DNA from: JAJYZP01 sp049964535
GTDB lineage: Bacteria > Actinomycetota > Acidimicrobiia > Acidimicrobiales > Acidimicrobiaceae
Length of the DNA stretch: 6,196 nucleotides
Assembly (NCBI GenBank): GCA_049964535.1
Contig: JBMFXG010000152.1
Coordinates: 1-6,196, forward strand
Reading direction: 5' to 3'
In this document: piece after piece, positions 1-4,784 of the stretch
Layout: each line of letters starts with the position of its first letter
Position numbering within the stretch: the stretch's first letter is position 1
The notes under the pieces: model-generated
Told to the model about the DNA's origin: nothing
What the model saw: only the letters and a program-made list of their open reading frames with translations
Database searches by the model: none
Translations under genes and position numbers: made by a program

Positions 1-742
1 TGCAAGGATGCTGCTCAGGCGCTTGACTGAACCGACCACCTCGTGATCGCGCTGGGTAGATTTTCGCGACAGCCTCTGAGGCGAAGGATGTGGGTGAGCC
101 GAGTCAATCTTATAAGAGAAATCTCTTGAGACGAAGTAGTAGGCCCGATCGATCGCTCCGTGACGAACCGGCAGAGTACGGGCCAACCTGAAGCCTGAAG
201 CATGGTCGTCGACCGCAGGGTCTGCGACTCAGTCTCGGTGAGATGTCATCGCGTGGCAAGTACAGATTTGTGACAGTTCAATGCACCGATCTTTGGCTAC
301 TCGTAGTCGGTTCTGCCACGAGATCGCGTTGGAACAGTGCGTGCTCTTCTCCTCGTCTCGGCTCAAAGCTTTCCGACAGGTCGGTCGGTTGCAATGAGAG
401 AGAGTCCATCATCGAATGCAGCTCTGAATCGAATTGGCGTATGGAGACCTCGTTGACACCTTCTCTTCCTTCCACCACGTAGGAGGGTCAGCATCGGACA
501 ACCAAACGACGACCGATGCACGTCTCGTAGCACAGTAAGATCGGCCGCCAGATCGTGCGTAGCTCGGCACTTCACGCCCTCTGTCGGTCCCGCAGCTCTG
601 CAGCTACGATGCCGTGGATCTCAGAGATTGCCTGATGTCGTCATGAGGCTCTTTGAGGCGGTAGCTCCAGGGCTGTGAACTGGGAGAGCTTGCTCATTTG
701 GCTCTCGGCGTAGGACCTGTTGGTCGCGTCCTGACCATCTCC
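1..742 (-). pseudogene. possible decayed minus-strand reading frame, family unknown
   Basis: Speculative. Four minus-strand open pieces follow one another. Frame 742-572 has an in-frame TGA at 641-643. It is followed by a frame open around 575-490, then by a 66-codon frame (478-278), which continues past a TGA at 275-277, and finally by a 76-codon piece (228-1) that runs off the edge. The frame changes coincide with short tandem duplications: an 8-bp near-repeat (agctgcag/agctgcgg) near 590, a GGAA doublet near 470, and a perfect 7-bp tandem repeat at 187-200. Removing one copy of each restores a single frame apart from the two stops. In the leftmost piece codon positions 1 and 3 are richer in GC (about 62% and 60%) than position 2 (about 48%), as in real genes. 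Against this, 60-76 open codons arise easily by chance at this GC, and the joined protein resembles nothing I know. Confidence 0.17.
187..200. repeat. perfect 7-bp tandem duplication (cctgaag x2)
   Basis: Two adjacent perfect copies of cctgaag. A 7-bp duplication shifts a reading frame by one, and here it falls exactly where two minus-strand open pieces would need to be joined (the frame ending near 187-228 and the one running 186-1). This is visible in the sequence; its reading as a decay event is inference. Confidence 0.8.
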
Positions 743-810
743 TCACGAAGGTGATCGGAAGAGGGCTTCGTTGGATTCCTCTGTGCGACAGAACCTCTAA
801 TGTCGAGTGA

Positions 811-2103
811 TCAAGAGCTTCCTTGAGGCAAACGAGGAAGATTCCAAACCGACTTGACGGAGAGGACGACGAGAGTCGAGAGCAGGGTGTAGGTTGCTCC
901 GAGGATGAGCAACGTTGCCGTTGACAGTAGGTGCGCCAGCGGGGCAGCAAATGCGTAGCCGACGGGTAGGAGACCTTGAGCGGCGAGGTAGTCGAAGCTT
1001 GAGACTCTCGAGATTACCTCCGGTGGTATGTGTGCCTGAACCGTGAACGCATAGAGTGCTCCTCCGTACTCCAGGCCTACGCCAGCAACGAAGGAGGTCA
1101 CCGCCACCAATCCCAGGCTGAGGTGTACTCCGAGCGCTACGGGGAGGGGTGCAGTAAGTACGAGACTTCCAATCGCATACCGCAGCGGATGTCTGACCGA
1201 GCTTCGGTATGAGAGAACGCCACCGAGCACTCCACCAACGGCCAGCGCTGCAAGAACGACTGCCCAGCCAGAGGCTCCGTGGTAGTACTTGTTGGCAAGG
1301 AACGGCCCGAGAACAATGATTGGTGCATAGGTCACGAGATGCCAAATAGTGATCTGGAGATCGAAGCTCCAGATCCAAGACCGCGATGAAAAGGCCGTCC
1401 ACCCGTCCTTGAGGTCGCGCAACAAGCCTGGTTCTTTGGGCCGTAATCGACTAACGAGAACCTCCAGCGTTCTGATTCTAAAGAAGATAGAGCTCGCTAC
1501 GAGGGGAAGAAGTCCGGCGAGGAGGATAGCTAGCGGTGGAGACGTCGCTCCGACGAGCACCGCTGCGACGAGGGGACCGACAATGTTCGCTACGTTTCGG
1601 TAGATGCTTCGCGCAGCGTTAACGCTTTGACGTAGCTCCTCGTGGACATTGGCCTGTACCCACCCATCCATCGATACCCCGAAGAGGGCAGATCCAACTC
1701 CGACCACCCCACCGACCCCGACGTAGGTCCAGATTGTATGCAGTCCGAGGTAGCCAAAGAGGCTGAACGCAAGGTAGGAAAGGCCCGTCATGAAGTCTGC
1801 GAGCACGAGTAAGAGCGTGCGCGACAAGTGATCGGCAACGATACCGGTCCCTAGCAGTGCTGCTACGAGCGTGATTGCTTCGCCGCCGAGCACCAGTCCG
1901 AGGTCGCTCGCTGAGTGAAAAATATCGAGAATCATAAAGCTCAGCGCTACCGGAAGCATTGCGAAACCGAGGTTGGCGAGAGCTCGAGCGACGATGAATC
2001 TTCGTAGCATCTCGTTGTCAAAGAGCCTGCCGAAGGTATTCACTCCTTCGAGGTTACTACACCGTAAGGTCCGTATTCGTCGAGATGCGGTCACGGCTTC
2101 CAA
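811..2103 (-). CDS. MFS (major facilitator superfamily) exporter, 12 membrane helices
   Basis: Integral inner-membrane transporter, probably a proton-driven drug or metabolite exporter; the substrate cannot be read from sequence. About twelve hydrophobic segments are visible (roughly residues 38-60, 68-88, 97-119, 123-143, 167-186, 188-208, then 250-270, 278-298, 308-328, 330-350, 372-392, 396-416), with a basic central loop at 209-250. The loop between helices 2 and 3 carries an MFS motif-A variant (GIVADHLSR, 87-95). The segment QAHIPPEVISRVSSFD (356-371) matches the Q...P.E...RVSS(Y/F)D block of many actinobacterial MFS exporters. The start is uncertain: the longest frame begins at TTG 2103, but GTG 2043 or ATG 2010 would put the first helix at a more usual distance, and none has a well-spaced ribosome binding site. 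Length (430, or about 400-410 residues) is normal. It is transcribed alone, divergently from the acyl-CoA dehydrogenase gene. Confidence 0.9.
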   Translation of the reverse strand: MEAVTASRRIRTLRCSNLEGVNTFGRLFDNEMLRRFIVARALANLGFAMLPVALSFMILDIFHSASDLGLVLGGEAITLVAALLGTGIVADHLSRTLLLVLADFMTGLSYLAFSLFGYLGLHTIWTYVGVGGVVGVGSALFGVSMDGWVQANVHEELRQSVNAARSIYRNVANIVGPLVAAVLVGATSPPLAILLAGLLPLVASSIFFRIRTLEVLVSRLRPKEPGLLRDLKDGWTAFSSRSWIWSFDLQITIWHLVTYAPIIVLGPFLANKYYHGASGWAVVLAALAVGGVLGGVLSYRSSVRHPLRYAIGSLVLTAPLPVALGVHLSLGLVAVTSFVAGVGLEYGGALYAFTVQAHIPPEVISRVSSFDYLAAQGLLPVGYAFAAPLAHLLSTATLLILGATYTLLSTLVVLSVKSVWNLPRLPQGSS

Positions 2104-2299
2104 GCTCTGGTCCGCTGGCTCGGTGTAGAAGAGTGCAGGGCAAAGCTGAGGTTTGGACGAAGCGTGCTAGTGCCGTTCGATGGGACCTTCCGCCGTGTTG
2201 GTGCTGAATCGATGATGAGATGGCGATGACAGAGTGGTGCGTGGGGAAATCTCGATCTCACGGCGCGTTTCTTCTGGTTTCAACGCTCCGGTTCGATGT

Positions 2300-2333
2300 G
2301 CAGAGAGTTCGGCAGGTGAGGTGTGCTCTCTGC
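2300..2333. repeat. 8-bp inverted repeat upstream of acyl-CoA dehydrogenase gene
   Basis: GCAGAGAG (2300-2307) and CTCTCTGC (2326-2333) are perfect inverted copies separated by 18 bases. The repeat ends 13 bases before a -10-like TAGGAT box. It could be a regulator binding site for the divergent region or a hairpin. Arm centres are 26 bp apart, which is not a whole number of helical turns, so one dimer contacting both arms from one face is not obvious. Confidence 0.5.
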
Positions 2334-2345
2334 GAGGTAGGTCCG

Positions 2346-2351
2346 TAGGAT
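2346..2351 (+). promoter_or_regulatory. candidate -10 box (TAGGAT) for the dehydrogenase gene
   Basis: TAGGAT matches the TAnnnT pattern of actinobacterial housekeeping promoters and 4 of 6 positions of TATAAT. No acceptable -35 hexamer sits 16-18 bases upstream. If used, transcription would start near 2358 and give a 5' leader of about 38 nt containing the 2363-2386 hairpin. Weak call. Confidence 0.22.
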
Positions 2352-2362
2352 AGAGGTCAACG

Positions 2363-2386
2363 CTTGCAAATCGATCAGCGTGCAAG
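2363..2386 (+). promoter_or_regulatory. short 5'-leader hairpin touching the ribosome binding site
   Basis: CTTGCA (2363-2368) and TGCAAG (2381-2386) are perfect inverted copies around a 12-nt loop. The right arm covers the first bases of the AAGGAG ribosome binding site. Pairing could partly hide that site, but six base pairs with a 12-nt loop is only marginally stable, so function is inference. Confidence 0.25.
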
Positions 2387-2389
2387 GAG
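2384..2389 (+). promoter_or_regulatory. ribosome binding site of acyl-CoA dehydrogenase
   Basis: AAGGAG lies 6 bases before the ATG at 2396, close to ideal spacing. It fixes the start of the gene and is the only strong Shine-Dalgarno site seen in the window. Confidence 0.85.
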
Positions 2390-2395
2390 TGGCGC

Positions 2396-3565
2396 ATGGA
2401 CTTCAATTTGACCGATGAGCTCGAGCAGCTTCGAGACTCCATTCGCAAGATCACTGCAGAGCGTATCGCTCCGCGTGCGCGCGAGATCGATGCGACTGGT
2501 GAGTACCCTTTAGATATTTTTGCAGTGCTGGGTGAGTCAGGCATGCTCGGTCTGTGTATTCCTGAAGCCTACGGTGGGTCTGGAGCGGGAATTTTGGGAC
2601 TGACCTTGGCGATTGAAGAGGTTGCAAAGTACTCCAATACGGTGGCGCTCATGCTGCTGCTTACTCGCCTTCCAACCGGTCCACTCATGATTGCTGGTTC
2701 GGAGGAGCAGAAGCAACGCTACCTGCCTGGTATCGCATCGGGAGAGCAGCGTGCATCATTCTGCCTCTCTGAACCCGGAGCGGGCTCAGACGTTGCGGGA
2801 ATGACGACACACGCTCGTCCCGACGGAGACGGTGGATGGCTCATATCTGGAACGAAGTGTTGGATCTCAGGAGTGCGTCAGGCCGATTGGTTCACGGTCT
2901 TCGCAAAGACTGGAGACCCCAGCTCGAGAGATCACTCTTCCATCACGGCCTTTCTTGTCGATCGAGATCTTCCAGGGGTCAGCGTTCCTCGTACCGATAA
3001 GAAGATGGGTGTGAGGGGAATCGATACCGGAGAGCTGCTCCTCGACGATGTTCACGTGGGGGCTGAGAGCGTGATTGGAGAGGTAGGTGGCTTTCGCCTG
3101 GCGATGCTTGGTCTCAACTCCATGCGCCCAATCGTCGCAGCGCGTGGCATTGGTCTCGCTGAGGGTGCTCTGATGTACGCGGTGAACTACGTGAAGGAGC
3201 GCCGAGCCTTCGGAAGAACGATAGCGGACTTTCAAGGCATTCAGTGGGAGATCGCTAAGGTGGCGACTGAGATCGAGGCAGCTCGCCTACTCACCTACCG
3301 AGCTGCATGGCACGCAGACCGAGGTGAGTTCACAAAAGAGTGGGTTCCACTGCTCTCCATGGCGAAGTACTACGCGACGGAGGTCGGCGTCAAGGCCTCA
3401 TCGCTAGCGGTTCAGCTTCTCGGCGCCGCTGGATACATGGAAGACCACTTGACGGAACTGTTCTATCGAGATGCCAAGCAGTTGACGATCGTGGAGGGTA
3501 CCTCTCAAGTTCAGCTTGGCCTCATCGCCAAAGGGGTACTCGATCACGATTTGTGGTGGTTGTAA
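2396..3565 (+). CDS. acyl-CoA dehydrogenase, FAD-dependent
   Basis: Cytosolic flavoenzyme that introduces an alpha,beta double bond into an acyl-CoA thioester and passes electrons to electron-transfer flavoprotein, as in fatty-acid beta-oxidation or branched-chain amino-acid breakdown. The 389-residue length is that of the full family fold: N-terminal helical domain (about 1-120), middle beta domain (about 121-230), C-terminal helical domain (about 231-389). Both family signatures are present: CLSEPGAGSDVAG (123-135), and the C-terminal block from QLLGAAGYMED through EGTSQVQ. The Glu of EGTSQVQ (Glu367) sits where medium- and short-chain enzymes keep the catalytic base. The FAD-contact segment reads KCWISG instead of the common K.WITN. 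YVKERRAFGRTIADFQ is a typical helical-domain segment. The start is fixed by AAGGAG six bases upstream. No thiolase, hydratase or ETF gene is nearby, so the acyl substrate cannot be named. Confidence 0.95.
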   Translation: MDFNLTDELEQLRDSIRKITAERIAPRAREIDATGEYPLDIFAVLGESGMLGLCIPEAYGGSGAGILGLTLAIEEVAKYSNTVALMLLLTRLPTGPLMIAGSEEQKQRYLPGIASGEQRASFCLSEPGAGSDVAGMTTHARPDGDGGWLISGTKCWISGVRQADWFTVFAKTGDPSSRDHSSITAFLVDRDLPGVSVPRTDKKMGVRGIDTGELLLDDVHVGAESVIGEVGGFRLAMLGLNSMRPIVAARGIGLAEGALMYAVNYVKERRAFGRTIADFQGIQWEIAKVATEIEAARLLTYRAAWHADRGEFTKEWVPLLSMAKYYATEVGVKASSLAVQLLGAAGYMEDHLTELFYRDAKQLTIVEGTSQVQLGLIAKGVLDHDLWWL

Positions 3566-3639
3566 TCGCTCCGGTTTCCGAAGAGGGGAGAGGCTCGCAG
3601 CGCTCGAAGCGATGATGACGATGAAGAGCCAAAGGGGTG

Positions 3640-3677
3640 TCGGCGGGGGCTAGGGACGTTCTCTAAGCCGCCGCCGA
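3640..3677 (+). terminator. GC-rich hairpin between dehydrogenase and trpD
   Basis: Arms at 3640-3651 (tcggcgggggct) and 3666-3677 (agccgccgccga) pair over 12 positions with one mismatch, around a 14-nt loop. No proper T-run follows, only gtgggttt. The hairpin starts 74 bases after the dehydrogenase stop, so it most likely ends that transcript; terminators lacking a T-run are common in Actinobacteria. It also lies immediately upstream of the trpD -10 box, so a regulatory role for trpD is an alternative. Confidence 0.45.
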
Positions 3678-3689
3678 GTGGGTTTACGG

Positions 3690-3695
3690 TACATT
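3690..3695 (+). promoter_or_regulatory. candidate trpD -10 box (TACATT), leaderless transcript
   Basis: TACATT fits TAnnnT and 4 of 6 positions of TATAAT. Six bases separate it from the ATG at 3702, so transcription starting at the usual distance would begin on the A of the start codon. Leaderless mRNAs of this layout are frequent in Actinobacteria. There is no usable Shine-Dalgarno sequence before 3702 and no recognisable -35 box; the -35 position falls in the right arm of the preceding hairpin. Confidence 0.4.
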
Positions 3696-3701
3696 GAAGT
3701 C

Positions 3702-4784
3702 ATGGGTGAGACCGTGGATCACGATGAGAAAGCTCTGCTCTGGCCAGATATCTTGGCGACGGTAACCAGTGGGGATGGCTTGAGCTTTGACCAGGCGTAT
3801 CAGGTTATGGCTGCTGTCTTGACCGGTCAGGTCGACCCCCTCATTCTCTCAGGTCTCTTGATCGGCCTTCGAACGAAGGGCGAAAGCATCGAGGAGATGT
3901 CGGGCTTCGCTCACGCTCTGCGAGACTCGGGGAAGGTCGTTCCCTACCCGGGCTCGGTGATCGATACCTGTGGCACAGGGGGTGATCGTCGACATACGGT
4001 GAACGTCTCTACGACCGCAGCAGTGATCGTTGCCGGCGCCGGCGGAGTTGTCTGCAAGCACGGTGGACGGGCAAGCTCCTCAATGAGCGGCTCTGCCGAC
4101 GTGCTCGAACACCTTGGTGTTACGATCGACCTCGGTCCTGTAGCGGTGGCAGACTGTCTGGCGAGCGCAGGAATTGGGTTCTGCTATGCTCCTACCTACT
4201 ATCCCGCCATGGCGAACGCGATCACCGTACGACGTTCGCTCAAGGTGCCGACAGCGTTTAACTTTCTCGGGCCCCTTATCAATCCGGCGCGAGCTCGTTA
4301 TCAGATAGTTGGTATCTCTGATCCTCGGTTGGTCGATACGGTCGTGGGGGTCTTGCAGTCGTTAGGAACGAACCACGCGCTCGTTGTGTACGGCGAGGAT
4401 GGACTCGATGAGCTCTCGACGACGGGAATCTCTCACGTCACCGAGGTACGGGGATTCGATGGGGAGTACGAGCTCTCACGCTTTACCGTTGACCCGAAAG
4501 ATCTCGGGTTCTCCTACGCCACTCTTAGCGATCTTCGTGGAGGTGACGTGGCCGCGAACGCTGCCGATCTGCTTGCTACCTTGGATGGTTCGGTGAACGC
4601 GAAGACAGAGATTGCTCTGCTCAATGCGGCGGGAGGGCTCTACGCCGGCGATCTCGTTGATTCGTTGGCCGACGGTGTCGAGCTTGCCCGGGAGTGTGTT
4701 CGTTCGGGAAGTGCGGCGAAGGCTCTTGCGAATTTGGTAGCTCACTCTCAAGCGGTAGCGGCTCGTCCTGTGTCTGTGGAGTGA
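3702..4784 (+). CDS. trpD: anthranilate phosphoribosyltransferase (TrpD)
   Basis: Second step of tryptophan synthesis: transfers the phosphoribosyl group of PRPP to anthranilate, giving N-(5'-phosphoribosyl)anthranilate, in the cytosol. From ATG 3702 the protein has 360 residues, normal for the family. The PRPP-binding GTGGD is at 91-95, SGSADVLE at 129-136, VRR at about 176-178, NFLGPLINPA at 187-196, and the Mg-binding DGLDEL at 233-238. Two deviations stand out: the anthranilate/PRPP motif KHGN reads KHGG (119-122), and the usual FAP..HPA block reads YAPTYYPA. An in-frame GTG at 3678 would add eight residues, but neither start has a good ribosome binding site. ATG 3702 is preferred because of the -10 box just upstream. 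No trpE, trpG, trpC, trpF, trpB or trpA is adjacent. The 3' end overlaps the convergent nuclease gene by 164 bp. Confidence 0.93.
   Translation: MGETVDHDEKALLWPDILATVTSGDGLSFDQAYQVMAAVLTGQVDPLILSGLLIGLRTKGESIEEMSGFAHALRDSGKVVPYPGSVIDTCGTGGDRRHTVNVSTTAAVIVAGAGGVVCKHGGRASSSMSGSADVLEHLGVTIDLGPVAVADCLASAGIGFCYAPTYYPAMANAITVRRSLKVPTAFNFLGPLINPARARYQIVGISDPRLVDTVVGVLQSLGTNHALVVYGEDGLDELSTTGISHVTEVRGFDGEYELSRFTVDPKDLGFSYATLSDLRGGDVAANAADLLATLDGSVNAKTEIALLNAAGGLYAGDLVDSLADGVELARECVRSGSAAKALANLVAHSQAVAARPVSVE
4621..4784. other. 164-bp antisense overlap of trpD and nuclease 3' ends
   Basis: trpD stops (TGA) at 4782-4784 on the plus strand, and the nuclease frame stops (TGA, plus-strand tca) at 4621-4623 on the minus strand. 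The last 54 codons of each gene therefore share DNA. First codon positions of the two frames face each other, and the trpD wobble base is the second codon base of the nuclease. No room is left for an intergenic terminator. Seen directly; both frames are uninterrupted. Confidence 0.85.

Larger units (their letters stand above)
1..810. other. gene-poor stretch at left edge
   Basis: I find no convincing intact gene in these 810 bases. The longest open frames on either strand are about 60-80 codons, resemble no family I recognise, and have no clear ribosome binding site. I searched by eye for tRNA T-loop motifs, insertion-sequence terminal repeats and CRISPR-like repeats and saw none. The stretch lies downstream of the minus-strand exporter gene that ends at 811, so it includes that gene's 3' flank. 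A small 5-bp hairpin (tctgt-gcg-acaga, 780-792) follows the exporter stop but has no T-run after it on the minus strand. The stretch is either real intergenic DNA or the remains of a decayed gene, described separately. Confidence 0.6.
2104..2395. other. divergent intergenic region between exporter and dehydrogenase
   Basis: About 290 bases separate the two divergent starts. No gene is visible here. An antisense open frame crosses most of it (minus, from inside the dehydrogenase gene to 2167), but it has no family resemblance. The half nearer the dehydrogenase gene carries an 8-bp inverted repeat, a -10-like box, a short hairpin and the ribosome binding site, listed separately. Promoters for both genes should lie here, or within the first bases of the long exporter frame. 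Confidence 0.7.

Noticed and set aside
243..482. Plus-strand 79-codon frame
   Set aside because: Composition is Ser/Arg/Cys/Trp-rich and antisense-like, with no ribosome binding site and no recognisable motif.
780..792. 5-bp hairpin after the exporter stop as a terminator
   Set aside because: Too short and not followed by a T-run on the minus strand.
797..1402. Long minus-strand open frame (about 200 codons) in another phase
   Set aside because: It lies within the exporter gene, whose frame has clear membrane helices and MFS motifs; the alternative product is Arg/Ser/Cys-rich without family features.
2281..2310. T-loop-like ggttcgatgtgc as part of a tRNA gene
   Set aside because: No matching acceptor stem, anticodon arm or conserved D-arm around it.
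2167..2544. Minus-strand 125-codon frame crossing the dehydrogenase start and the intergenic region
   Set aside because: No family resemblance, Ser/Arg/His-rich as expected for antisense of coding DNA, and no ribosome binding site; kept only as a note on the intergenic entry.
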